Origin: Pseudomonas viridiflava
Lineage (GTDB): Bacteria > Pseudomonadota > Gammaproteobacteria > Pseudomonadales > Pseudomonadaceae
DNA: 64,000 nucleotides
Direction: 5' to 3'
NCBI RefSeq assembly: GCF_900601905.1
Contig: NZ_UWFA01000137.1
Coordinates: 186,001-250,000 of the forward strand
Part shown: positions 39,732 through 48,029 of the stretch, piece by piece
Numbering within the stretch: the stretch's first letter is position 1
Layout: each line of letters starts with the position of its first letter
Notes under the pieces: model-generated
Told to the model about the DNA's origin: nothing
Database searches by the model: none
The model's input: the letters and a program-made list of their open reading frames with translations, nothing else
Program-made: the position numbers and the translations under genes

Positions 39732-40833
39732 GGCGCAGAACCTTGTGGGAGCGGTGCTTGCCCGCGATACAGTCGCCTCGGTTCCAGACATAGATCACCG
39801 AAACCTTATCGCGGGCAAGCCTCGCTCCCACAGAGATTCGCTCCAACAGGGCAAACCGGCTTCTCACGCGATAATTGATCATCACCATACTCAACAGCAG
39901 CGCTGCACCGCCCGCGTTGTGGGCAACGGCGACGGCCAGCGGAAGATGGAACAGCACATTGTTGATGCCCAGCGCGATCTGCACGGCGAGGGCCGATACC
40001 AGCAACATTGCCATTCCCTGCAATCGCGCCTTCTTCAACTGCCACGCCAGACCCAGCAGCGACACCGTCACCAGCATTGCGCCCACCCGGTGGGTCAGGT
40101 GAATCGCCGTGCGCGCCTCACTGTCCAGTTTGCCGCCCAGATAATTCGGGCCGATGTGCTGGGTCAGGTGAAAACCGTTGGCAAAATCCGCTTCAGGCCA
40201 CCAGCGGCCCTGACACAGCGGCACATCGGTGCAGGCCAGTGCCGCATAGTTGGTGCTGACCCAGCCGCCCAGCGCAATCTGCACCACCACCACGAGCAGA
40301 CCGGTAGCCGCCAGACGCCTGAGCCGAACCGGCAATTGCGGCTGCACGGCGAAGGCGCCACTCAGCCGCAACGTCATCAGGAACAGCAGGCTCAACGTCG
40401 CAACCCCGCCCAGCAAATGCGCGGTCACCACTTGCGGCCAGAGCTTGAGCGTCACGGTCCACATGCCAAACACGGCCTGCGCCAGCACTACGACCAGCAG
40501 CGACAGCGGCAATTTCAGCGGTTGCCCGGGCTGCTTGCGTCGCCGCCACGCATGCGCCGCCAGCAGCAGGGTCATCAGCACCAGCCCTGCGGCGAAATAG
40601 CGATGGATCATCTCGCTCCAGCCCTTTGCGGCATGCACCGGAATGTCCGGAAAATGCAGTTCGGCCTGAGCCAGTTGCGCCTCACCGACCGGCACGCTGA
40701 TAAAACCGTAACAGCCGGGCCAGTCAGGGCAACCCAACCCGGCATGGGTCAGGCGCGTGTAAGCACCCAGCAGCACCACGAACAGCGCCAGCAGCGTGGC
40801 GAGCACAGCGAGACGAAATCCGGGCATGGTCAT
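39715..40833 (-). CDS. ctaA: Heme A synthase (CtaA/Cox15), C-terminus encoded by a REP
   Basis: Converts heme O to heme A in the inner membrane. 372 residues with about eight helices in two four-helix halves; histidine motifs include [26 protein letters not shown] and AHNAGG. Extracytoplasmic cysteine pairs are seen in [10 protein letters not shown] and ACTDVPLC. After the last helix ([12 protein letters not shown]) the frame continues through a REP pair ([12 protein letters not shown]... to GKHRSHK) and stops inside cyoE, adding about 34 residues unlikely to be ancestral. The start is [11 protein letters not shown]; an ATG 2 codons in is possible. Confidence 0.93.
   Translation of the reverse strand: MTMPGFRLAVLATLLALFVVLLGAYTRLTHAGLGCPDWPGCYGFISVPVGEAQLAQAELHFPDIPVHAAKGWSEMIHRYFAAGLVLMTLLLAAHAWRRRKQPGQPLKLPLSLLVVVLAQAVFGMWTVTLKLWPQVVTAHLLGGVATLSLLFLMTLRLSGAFAVQPQLPVRLRRLAATGLLVVVVQIALGGWVSTNYAALACTDVPLCQGRWWPEADFANGFHLTQHIGPNYLGGKLDSEARTAIHLTHRVGAMLVTVSLLGLAWQLKKARLQGMAMLLVSALAVQIALGINNVLFHLPLAVAVAHNAGGAALLLSMVMINYRVRSRFALLERISVGARLARDKVSVIYVWNRGDCIAGKHRSHKVLRHDHIN
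39743..39833. repeat. REP pair forming the 3' end of the heme A synthase gene
   Basis: Inverted pair GTGGGAGCGGTGCTTGCCCG / CGGGCAAGCCTCGCTCCCAC. It is wholly contained in the open frame of the heme A synthase gene and ends about 12 bases before the cyoE start. Confidence 0.92.
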
Positions 40834-40842
40834 GGCAATTCC

Positions 40843-41436
40843 CTAGCCTATGTTGGACAGTTTCAGCAGTTGTCGCAGGTCCTTGAGCAAATTCTTGCCG
40901 TTGACTTCAGCGCCGTAGCGCAACACCAGATTGCCGTGGGGATCAACGATCCATAGTTGTGTGGCTTGCGCTCCGGGTGCAGCCTTTCGATATCGCTCAA
41001 GCTGCAGCGAATAACGCTGCAGCTGCGGATAGTCGCGGCTCAGCAGCGCCTCGTAATCGGCGCTCAAGGGTTGCGAAGTGGCCAGGGCGTGGCTGGCACG
41101 GCCCGCATCCCGGCCAAGCCCGATCTGGATCTGACGCGCCAGATACACCAGTTGCTGGCAATCGGCGGCGCAGACTCCAGGAGCGCTGACCAGCAGCTGC
41201 CAGCGCGCCTCCTGCGTCTCTACGCCCAGATCAGCGCGGCTCTGCCCATTGCCGATCAGTTCGCCATGAAAGCTGCGACCGTCCGGTACCCAGAATTTGA
41301 AGGTGTACATGCTGGTCGCCAGGATCATCGGCCCGATAGCGACCAGCAGCACCAGCAGCAGCTGCAACCGACCTCGACGGCGGCTCGGCGGTGGACGTGG
41401 TTCAGACATGCGGCTTGGGTTGATGGCCGTTCCCAT
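40843..41436 (-). CDS. Membrane-anchored oxidase-cluster protein of unknown function (PA0111-like)
   Basis: 197 residues. One TM helix near 25-46 (LLLVLLVAIGPMILATSMYTF) is followed by a periplasmic domain with two cysteines (GVCAADCQQLVY) in a CxxxC arrangement reminiscent of thioredoxin-fold/Sco copper proteins. The ATG at 41436 has an excellent AGGAGG site and overlaps the SURF1 gene by 35 bp. The conserved position between SURF1 and heme A synthase suggests a role in oxidase assembly; this is inference. Confidence 0.82.
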   Translation of the reverse strand: MGTAINPSRMSEPRPPPSRRRGRLQLLLVLLVAIGPMILATSMYTFKFWVPDGRSFHGELIGNGQSRADLGVETQEARWQLLVSAPGVCAADCQQLVYLARQIQIGLGRDAGRASHALATSQPLSADYEALLSRDYPQLQRYSLQLERYRKAAPGAQATQLWIVDPHGNLVLRYGAEVNGKNLLKDLRQLLKLSNIG

Positions 41437-42157
41437 GAGGGTCCTCCTGATTATTCTTGTTGTTCTTCGCCTGATGCCAGCCCAGGTACAGATAAAGCCC
41501 AAACAGCGCGGCTGCCATGGCAAACCACTGCACGGCATAGCCCAGGTGTTTTTCCGGGCCCATGGCGACGATGGGCCAATCGACCCGATACGCGCCCGTC
41601 CCCGATTCCAGGCGCAACTCCTGAGAAAAACCTTCACGGCCCAGTTCAGCCCAGAGCTTGCCGGGGTCGACGGTTGTAACAAGCCTCGGCCAAGGCGCAT
41701 TGGCCTTATCTGCCTGCAACTGGAAGGTGCTAGGCACGACATACACCCAGGCCTGAAGGCTCAGCGCTTGTTTCGGCGTGTCGAACACCGGCGGCACGCG
41801 CCGATCCGGCCAGGGCAGCCAACCGCGATTAACCCAGGTCCAGACGCCGCTGACCTGATCCTCAAATGGCTGGATCAGCTCGACACCTGCTTCGCCATCG
41901 CGGGTGCTGTTGTCCAGCAGCAGGCTGTGGTCCGGATCGAAATGACCTCGCAGTTGCACCCGTCGATAAGCCAGATCATCACGGGTTATTAATTGATCAA
42001 TCTGCATCGGCTGTTCGGCCCGACGCTCGGCATGGTGGGCGAGCATCACGCGCTTTTCTTCGCCACGGCCCAGCTGCCAGAAACCCAGGGAAATGAGCAA
42101 TGGCAGCAGTGCCAGCACCAACAGGCTTGGCAAAACGCCAGGGGCGAAGCGCTTCAT
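41402..42157 (-). CDS. SURF1 family oxidase assembly protein
   Basis: 251 residues with two TM helices (about 10-27 and 215-235) enclosing a periplasmic domain, the SURF1 layout. The family motif GFWQLGRGEEKR follows the first helix, and WVNRGWLPWPDRR is in the middle. It helps insert heme A into subunit I. The start is the ATG at 42157; the open frame before it overlaps the opposite-strand DUF2909 gene and is not coding. Confidence 0.92.
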   Translation of the reverse strand: MKRFAPGVLPSLLVLALLPLLISLGFWQLGRGEEKRVMLAHHAERRAEQPMQIDQLITRDDLAYRRVQLRGHFDPDHSLLLDNSTRDGEAGVELIQPFEDQVSGVWTWVNRGWLPWPDRRVPPVFDTPKQALSLQAWVYVVPSTFQLQADKANAPWPRLVTTVDPGKLWAELGREGFSQELRLESGTGAYRVDWPIVAMGPEKHLGYAVQWFAMAAALFGLYLYLGWHQAKNNKNNQEDPHGNGHQPKPHV

Positions 42158-42226
42158 CGCGCCCCCGGCTTGGAGGAATCTGCCCGACCTATACTCCATT
42201 GCATCGCGTTGGCTCCTGGAGTTGTC

Positions 42227-42418
42227 ATGCTCAAAGCAGCGATTGTGCTGATGTTCTTCGCCACCCTGATCAGCCTGTTCAGCGGCCTGTTCTTTCTGGT
42301 CAAGGACGACAGCCACTCAACCCGCCTGCTCAAAGCGCTCACCATCCGCGTCAGCCTGGCTGCGATAACCCTGGCGTTGATTGGCTGGGGCTTCTATAGC
42401 GGCCGGTTGGGGTTGTAG
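42227..42418 (+). CDS. Twin-transmembrane DUF2909 protein
   Basis: 63 residues, two membrane helices (about 3-25 and 42-60) around a short charged loop KDDSHSTRLLKAL, which is the DUF2909 pattern. It is the only plus-strand gene inside the oxidase operon, lying between SURF1 and subunit III; PA0109 has the same placement. Its function is unknown, presumably oxidase-related. GGAGTTGTC precedes the ATG. Confidence 0.88.
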   Translation: MLKAAIVLMFFATLISLFSGLFFLVKDDSHSTRLLKALTIRVSLAAITLALIGWGFYSGRLGL

Positions 42419-42422
42419 GTGC

Positions 42423-42448
42423 TATGGCAAGCCTCGCTCCCACAGGGA
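42423..42448. repeat. Solitary half REP
   Basis: Only one arm (GCAAGCCTCGCTCCCACAGG) is present, without an inverted partner. A decayed REP pair between DUF2909 and coxC. Confidence 0.7.
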
Positions 42449-42460
42449 TGAATTCCAGAT

Positions 42461-43348
42461 CTAAACCACATACACAAATATGAACAACCCCACCCACACC
42501 ACATCCACAAAATGCCAATACCAGCTGGCCGCTTCGAAACCGAACTGATGCTCGGCATCGAAATGCCCGCGCAGAATTCGCATCAGCATCACAAACAGAA
42601 TGATCGTCCCGATGGTCACGTGGGCGCCGTGAAAGCCGGTCAGCATGAAAAACGTTGCGCCATAAATGCCGGAGCCCAGGGTCAGGCCCAACTCGTTATA
42701 GGCATGCACGTATTCTTCGACCTGTAGCGTCAGAAAGCCCAGACCCAGCAGAACCGTAGCCGCCAGCCAGACCTTCAATGCGCCGCGCTGGCCTTTTTTC
42801 AGGGCATGGTGAGCGATGGTGATCGTGACGCTGGAGCTGACCAGCAAAATCGTGTTGATCAGCGGCAGCTTCCAGGGATCGATGATGCCCTTGGGCGCCG
42901 GATACATTTTCGGGTCGGGGGTGTTGAGCATCGGCCAGCTGTACTGGAAATTCGGCCACAGCATGTTGGCAATGCCTTTGGAGCCTTCGCCCCCCAGCCA
43001 GGGCCCTGACCAGTAACGGATGTAGAACAGCGTGCCGAAGAAAGCGACAAAGAACATCACTTCGGAAAAGATGAACCAACCCATGCCCCAGCGAAACGAG
43101 CGGTCCATCTGCGCGCTATACAATCCGGCGCGGCTTTCCTTGATCACCGTGCTGAACCAGCCAAACATCATGTACGCGACCATCAATGCGCCGACCATGA
43201 AGACCCACGGGCCATGGGAATCAGGCCGCGCGGCCTTCATGTCGTTGAACCAGGTGCCAAGCCCGAACATCGTCACGAGCATGCCGACCGTGGCAATGAT
43301 CGGCCATTTGCTCTGGGCCGGAACGTAATAGTGCTCGTGGGCTGCCAT
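42461..43348 (-). CDS. coxC: Cytochrome c oxidase subunit III
   Basis: 295 residues, seven membrane helices; landmarks are FFVAFFGTLFYIRYW, TGFHGAHVTIGTIIL and the C-terminal SWYWHFVDVVWVGLFIFVYV. Part of the aa3-type oxidase in the inner membrane. AAGGAGAAAGCC precedes the ATG and ctaG ends 11 bp upstream, so they are one transcript. Confidence 0.97.
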   Translation of the reverse strand: MAAHEHYYVPAQSKWPIIATVGMLVTMFGLGTWFNDMKAARPDSHGPWVFMVGALMVAYMMFGWFSTVIKESRAGLYSAQMDRSFRWGMGWFIFSEVMFFVAFFGTLFYIRYWSGPWLGGEGSKGIANMLWPNFQYSWPMLNTPDPKMYPAPKGIIDPWKLPLINTILLVSSSVTITIAHHALKKGQRGALKVWLAATVLLGLGFLTLQVEEYVHAYNELGLTLGSGIYGATFFMLTGFHGAHVTIGTIILFVMLMRILRGHFDAEHQFGFEAASWYWHFVDVVWVGLFIFVYVV

Positions 43349-43359
43349 GGCTTTCTCCT

Positions 43360-43917
43360 TTAACCACCGTTGCTGGCCACAGGCGCAGTGGGCGGTTTAC
43401 GAGGCGTGACGTTGAACAGCGTGTAACCGAGGGTCAGGTGCTTCACGTCGCTGGGCAGATCGCGATCGACGATGAAACGCACCGGCATCTCGATACGCTG
43501 GCCGGGCTGCAGCACCTGTTGGGTGAAGCAGAAGCACTCGGTCTTGTGGAAATACACCGCTGCGCTGCCCGGGGAAATACTCGGCACGGCCTGAGCGGTC
43601 ATCGGGCGGTCGGTGGGGTTCTGGGCGACAAACAACATTTCGTTCACCGCGCCGGGGTACACGTCCAGTTGCTCGACCTTGGGATAAAAGCCCCAGACCA
43701 TGTCCACTGCATTGGTCGACAGGAACTGCACCCGAACCTGGCGGCTTTCATCGATCAACTGCGCTCCGGAATACGCGTCGCCGGTCTTGCCATTGATGCC
43801 GAACGCCTTGCACATCACGTCGTACAGCGGGACCAGGGCGAAACCGAAGGCGAACATCACCACGACCACCAGTAGCAGGCGGGTGATCAGGGGTTTTAAA
43901 GACCGTGTGTCTGTCAT
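43360..43917 (-). CDS. ctaG: Cytochrome c oxidase assembly protein CtaG/Cox11
   Basis: Inserts CuB into subunit I. 185 residues with one TM helix (about 11-30) and a periplasmic immunoglobulin-like domain. The copper ligands are in HKTECFCFTQQVL (C-F-C motif); the conserved MCKAFGINGKTG segment follows the TM helix. It lies between coxA and coxC as usual. Confidence 0.95.
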   Translation of the reverse strand: MTDTRSLKPLITRLLLVVVVMFAFGFALVPLYDVMCKAFGINGKTGDAYSGAQLIDESRQVRVQFLSTNAVDMVWGFYPKVEQLDVYPGAVNEMLFVAQNPTDRPMTAQAVPSISPGSAAVYFHKTECFCFTQQVLQPGQRIEMPVRFIVDRDLPSDVKHLTLGYTLFNVTPRKPPTAPVASNGG

Positions 43918-43943
43918 TTCGCTCCCTGCCTGGAATAGGCCGC

Positions 43944-44033
43944 CTGCGGGAGCGGTGCTTGCCCGCGATAAGGCTGGACGCGGTTCACTTTAGATCGCCT
44001 AAACCTTATAGCGGGCAAGCACCGCTCCCACAG
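43944..44033. repeat. REP pair between coxA and ctaG
   Basis: Inverted GCGGGAGCGGTGCTTGCCCG / CGGGCAAGCACCGCTCCCAC pair. It differs from the pair at 35259 at only a few bases, including the loop. Confidence 0.9.
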
Positions 44034-44059
44034 GGGAAATGTATGGGTTCTGCGGATGT

Positions 44060-45652
44060 TCATCTCACCTCCGGCGGCGTAGAAAACGTGTGATACGGCG
44101 CAGGCGAGGGGATGCTCCATTCCAGTCCTTCGGCGCCGTCCCAGGGTTTGGCCGGTGCCGGGGCGCCGCTGCGGATGGTCTTGATCACGATGAACAGGAA
44201 GAAAATCTGCGTCGCGCCGAAGGTAAAGGCACCAATGGACGAGACCATATTGAAGTCGGCAAATTGCAGGTTGTAGTCCGGTACGCGGCGCGGCATGCCC
44301 GCCAGGCCGACAAAATGCATCGGGAAAAACGCCATGTTCATGCCCACGAATGACAGCCAGAAATGCAGTTTGCCGAGGGTTTCGTCGTACATATGCCCGG
44401 TCCACTTCGGCAGCCAGTAATAGGCCGAGGCAAAGATGCCGAAAATCGCCCCCGGCACCAGCACGTAATGAAAATGGGCGACAACGAAATACGTGTCCTG
44501 ATACTGAAAGTCAGCCGGTGCGATAGCCAGCATCAGCCCGGAGAACCCGCCGATGCTGAACAGGATCACGAACGCCACGGCAAACAGCATCGGCGTCTCG
44601 AAAGTCAGCGAACCTTGCCACATGGTGCTGACCCAGTTGAACACCTTCACCCCGGTGGGCACGGCGATCAGCATGGTCGCGTACATGAAGAACAGCTCGC
44701 CCACCAACGGAATGCCCACCACGAACATGTGATGCGCCCAGACCAGGAATGAGAGGAAGGCAATGGCTGCCGTGGCGTAGACCATCGAGGTGTAGCCGAA
44801 CAGCGGTTTGCGCGAGAACGCCGGGATGATCGAGCTGACCGCGCCGAAAGCCGGCAGAATCATGATGTACACCTCGGGGTGCCCGAAGAACCAGAACACA
44901 TGCTGGAACAACACCGGATCACCGCCACCTGCCGCGCTGAAAAAACTGGTGCCGAAATGGATGTCCATCAGCATCATGGTCACGCAACCGGCAAGCACCG
45001 GCATGACCGCGATCAGCAGAAAAGCGGTGATCAGCCAGGTCCAGACAAACAGCGGCATTTTCATCAGGGTCATGCCCGGCGCTCTCAGATTGAGGATTGT
45101 CGCCACGACGTTGATCGCGCCCATGATCGAGCTAATACCCATCATATGAATAGCAAAAATAAAGAAAGTCACGCTTTCGGGTGCGTAGGTCGTCGATAAC
45201 GGAGCGTAAAAGGTCCAGCCGAAGTTGGGCCCGCCGCCGGGGCTGAACAGGGTCGAGACCAATAACGCAAAGGCGGCGGGCAGCAGCCAGAAACTGAAAT
45301 TGTTCATCCTCGGCAAGGCCATGTCCGGCGCGCCGATCATTAACGGGATCATCCAGTTCGCCAGGCCGACGAAGGCCGGCATCACGGCACCAAAGACCAT
45401 GATCAGGCCATGCATGGTGGTCATCTGGTTGAAAAACGCCGGCTCGACGATCTGCAGCCCCGGCTGGAACAGCTCGGCGCGAATCACCATGGCAAACGAA
45501 CCGCCCAGCAGGAACATGCTGAAGCTGAACCACAGGTACAGAGTGCCGATGTCCTTGTGATTGGTGGTCAACAGCCAGCGCATCAGGCCTTTGGCCGGGC
45601 CATGCGCCTGATCGTGGCCTGCGACGCCATGGTCATCGATGACAGTGCTCAT
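44060..45652 (-). CDS. coxA: Cytochrome c oxidase subunit I
   Basis: Catalytic subunit holding heme a and the heme a3/CuB site. 530 residues with 12 helices. The CuB/cross-linked motif is HPEVYIMILPAFG and the CuB histidine pair is in WAHHMF. The heme ligands lie in VVAHFHYVL and the N-terminal TMHGLIMVF. The pump-related LKMPLFVWTWL stretch is typical. REP pairs flank it on both sides within the operon (43944, 45671). Confidence 0.98.
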   Translation of the reverse strand: MSTVIDDHGVAGHDQAHGPAKGLMRWLLTTNHKDIGTLYLWFSFSMFLLGGSFAMVIRAELFQPGLQIVEPAFFNQMTTMHGLIMVFGAVMPAFVGLANWMIPLMIGAPDMALPRMNNFSFWLLPAAFALLVSTLFSPGGGPNFGWTFYAPLSTTYAPESVTFFIFAIHMMGISSIMGAINVVATILNLRAPGMTLMKMPLFVWTWLITAFLLIAVMPVLAGCVTMMLMDIHFGTSFFSAAGGGDPVLFQHVFWFFGHPEVYIMILPAFGAVSSIIPAFSRKPLFGYTSMVYATAAIAFLSFLVWAHHMFVVGIPLVGELFFMYATMLIAVPTGVKVFNWVSTMWQGSLTFETPMLFAVAFVILFSIGGFSGLMLAIAPADFQYQDTYFVVAHFHYVLVPGAIFGIFASAYYWLPKWTGHMYDETLGKLHFWLSFVGMNMAFFPMHFVGLAGMPRRVPDYNLQFADFNMVSSIGAFTFGATQIFFLFIVIKTIRSGAPAPAKPWDGAEGLEWSIPSPAPYHTFSTPPEVR

Positions 45653-45670
45653 GGTGTCTCCTCACAGTCT

Positions 45671-45758
45671 GTTGGAGCGAGGCTTGCCCGCGAATCAGGC
45701 GCCTCGGTAAGCCAGATAAACCGTGTCATCGGTCTTCGCGGGCAAGCCTCGCTCCAAC
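45671..45758. repeat. REP pair between coxB and coxA
   Basis: Inverted GTTGGAGCGAGGCTTGCCCG / CGGGCAAGCCTCGCTCCAAC pair, same subtype as at 4704 and 47932. Confidence 0.9.
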
Positions 45759-45770
45759 GGACCGCGACCT

Positions 45771-46895
45771 TCATTTCTGCGCCTCTTTCAGCGCCAGCAC
45801 GTCGGATGGGGTGACCATGTCGCCGGTGTTGTTGCCCCACGCGTTGCGTTCGTAGGTGACCACGGCGGCGATGTCGACTTCCGAGAGTTGCTTACCGAAG
45901 GCCGCCATGGCGGTGCCAGGCTTGCCGTTGAAAACGATATTCAGATGACCTTCCCTGGACCCTTTAGCGATCTTCGATCCCTTCAAGGCCGGGAACAGCG
46001 GCGGCAAGCCCTGGCCCTCAGCCTGATGGCAGGCCACGCAGGTGGTGTGGTAGACCTTGTCGCCGCGCGCCACCAGCTCATCCAGCGTCCATTCCTTGCT
46101 GGTCAGTTCCTTGAGCCTGGCGCTCTCTTCCTTGCGGCCCGCCAGCCAGGTCTCGTAGTCCGCCTTGCTGCGGGCGTCCACCACAATCGGCATGAAGCCG
46201 TGATCCTTGCCGCACAATTCCGTGCACTGTCCGCGGTAGAGGCCCGGCTTTTCGATGCGCGTCCAGGCTTCGTTCATGAAGCCGGGGATCGCATCGCGCT
46301 TGACCGCAAAGGCCGGTACCCACCAGGAATGAATGACGTCGGCACCGGTGACCAGAAAGCGGATCTTTTCGCCCACCGGCACCACCAGCGGTTGATCAAC
46401 TTCCAGCAGATAGTGCTCGCCCTTGTCGTCGCGGTTGTGAATCTGCTCAGGGGTGGTCGCCAGGTTGCTGAAGAATTCGACGTCCTGCCCGAGGTACTTG
46501 TAATGCCATTTCCACTGGTAGCCAGTGACCTGGATGTCCAGATCCGACTCGCTGTTGTCGTACATTTCGATCAGGGTTTTGGTCGCAGGAATGGCCATTG
46601 CGACCAGGATCAGCAACGGCACCAGGGTCCAGAGGATTTCTACGGTGGTGTTCTCATGAAAATGCGCGGCAGTCTGCCCGGTCGAGCGCCGGTGCACGAT
46701 CATCGACCAGAACATCGCGCCAAACACCACGATGCCGATCACTACACATATCCAGAAAATGGTCATGTGCAGATCAAATACCGCGTTACTGACCTGAGTT
46801 GCTCCGGGTGCCATGTTCGTGGTCCAGGCAGCGCGCGCCGGACCCCATACCGACCACAACAGGAGCGTCATCCAGACATGTGGATGTCGCATCAT
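45771..46895 (-). CDS. coxB: Cytochrome c oxidase subunit II with fused cytochrome c domain
   Basis: About 374 residues. A signal/anchor region (to about 25) and two TM helices (about 43-65, 87-105) precede the CuA cupredoxin domain with HSWWVPAF and GQCTELCGKDHGFMP (both Cys, Glu, His and Met ligands). A C-terminal cytochrome c domain with CVACH makes it a caa3-like subunit II. First gene of the oxidase operon. I start at the ATG at 46895 after GGGGAATCC; ATG 46892 and 46934 are alternatives. Confidence 0.96.
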   Translation of the reverse strand: MMRHPHVWMTLLLWSVWGPARAAWTTNMAPGATQVSNAVFDLHMTIFWICVVIGIVVFGAMFWSMIVHRRSTGQTAAHFHENTTVEILWTLVPLLILVAMAIPATKTLIEMYDNSESDLDIQVTGYQWKWHYKYLGQDVEFFSNLATTPEQIHNRDDKGEHYLLEVDQPLVVPVGEKIRFLVTGADVIHSWWVPAFAVKRDAIPGFMNEAWTRIEKPGLYRGQCTELCGKDHGFMPIVVDARSKADYETWLAGRKEESARLKELTSKEWTLDELVARGDKVYHTTCVACHQAEGQGLPPLFPALKGSKIAKGSREGHLNIVFNGKPGTAMAAFGKQLSEVDIAAVVTYERNAWGNNTGDMVTPSDVLALKEAQK

Positions 46896-47272
46896 TGCGG
46901 ATTCCCCTGTGTTCTTGTTATTCCGCTGGCTCATGCCAGCGGCCCAGGGAGTCGGCGATCATTACTACAAGGTCCACCCGTGGCCGCACCAGACATTCGT
47001 CCGTGGTTCGGCGGCCATCAGCCAACTTCCGTCCAGACCGAGTATAGACACGGACCCAAGCCGTGCAACGCACTGGAAAAAACTCGGAAATGGACTACAC
47101 AGAAGCACTGCCGACGCACTTTAAGCGGCAGGTTTGGCTGAAAAGACGTTTTTAATAGCCAAAGCACATAAATGTGACCCTGTTATGACAAATATGTCTT
47201 AGGTTTTGGCGTAAGCAGGCTAACGTATCAACTCCCCGAACCATCCCTGGTTTTCCGCCGTCAGGAGATTTC
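46896..47272. other. 377-bp divergent promoter region upstream of coxB
   Basis: Contains the leader of the oxidase operon (minus) and of the PA0104-like gene (plus). I see no coding frame with a ribosome-binding site and no recognisable operator. The right half, 47140-47230, is AT-rich. Confidence 0.4.
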
Positions 47273-47917
47273 ATGAACACCGCCGCTTTGCGCGAGCAGA
47301 TTCAGCATGCCCAACAGCATGAGGCCACTTCCGGCCAATTGTTGCGCCAACTTGAAACCCAGTTACCGCACCTTCATCCCGCCATCGACCTGCCAGACGT
47401 CGATGCCAGAGGGGTATTGAGCCGTTTTGTCAGTGCGTACATCGACCTGGTGCCCGACCTGCTCGACGCCGCCCATCAAGTCGCCATCGAGGCGGGCATC
47501 GAGGCGCAGATCAAGCCGGTCCTGAAAATCGCCGAACACTTCTTCACCGCCCCACCGGCCATCATGAACGGCCACGAGGGACTGGACAGCCTGCTGGACG
47601 AAGCCTATCTGGCGCACCGCTTGGTGGAGGAGGTCAACGATCTGTACATCAAGCATTTCGGTCAGCCGCTGATCCCATCCAACACGACGGTGGCCAGCGT
47701 CATTGCGCATCAGTTGATTGGGGAATCCTTCGCCAACCAGCTCGATGAAGCCGTGCATCATGCGGTGGATCAATTGCTCGATGAAGAAAGCTTTGCGCTC
47801 GACTCGGTCGAAGCCTACCGCGACCGCCTGACCAGCCCAGACACCGAAGCCGCCTGGAAGCGCTGGCCCTGCCTGTCGCGGCAACTAGGGATCGGGCTGG
47901 AGCTGGATCGGGGGTAG
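47273..47917 (+). CDS. Conserved helical protein of unknown function (PA0104-like)
   Basis: 214-residue cytoplasmic protein, mostly alpha-helical, with no signal, TM helix or cysteine-rich motif (a single Cys near the C-terminus). The central DLLDAAHQVAIEAGIEAQIKPVLKIAEHFF and AYLAHRLVEEVNDLYIKHFG are strongly amphipathic. I know no domain name. It has a clear GTCAGGAGATTTC site and lies divergent from coxB, as PA0104 does. Confidence 0.8.
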   Translation: MNTAALREQIQHAQQHEATSGQLLRQLETQLPHLHPAIDLPDVDARGVLSRFVSAYIDLVPDLLDAAHQVAIEAGIEAQIKPVLKIAEHFFTAPPAIMNGHEGLDSLLDEAYLAHRLVEEVNDLYIKHFGQPLIPSNTTVASVIAHQLIGESFANQLDEAVHHAVDQLLDEESFALDSVEAYRDRLTSPDTEAAWKRWPCLSRQLGIGLELDRG

Positions 47918-47931
47918 GAACAGGTAGCTCT

Positions 47932-48018
47932 GTTGGAGCGAGGCTTGCCCGCGAACCAGCCACCTCAGTATATCTGGCATACCGAGGTGGCTGGTTCGCG
48001 GGCAAGCCTCGCTCCAAC
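47932..48018. repeat. REP pair between the PA0104-like gene and the SulP gene
   Basis: Inverted GTTGGAGCGAGGCTTGCCCG pair with complement GGGCAAGCCTCGCTCCAAC, between convergent genes. Confidence 0.9.
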
Positions 48019-48029
48019 GGGACTGTCTA

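Noticed and set aside
41985..42000. TTAATTGATCAATC, similar to an Anr/FNR box
   Set aside because: It lies inside the SURF1 coding sequence and not near a start site, so a regulatory role is unlikely.
45723..47141. 472-codon open frame on the plus strand
   Set aside because: Antisense to coxB and running through a REP pair; not a gene.
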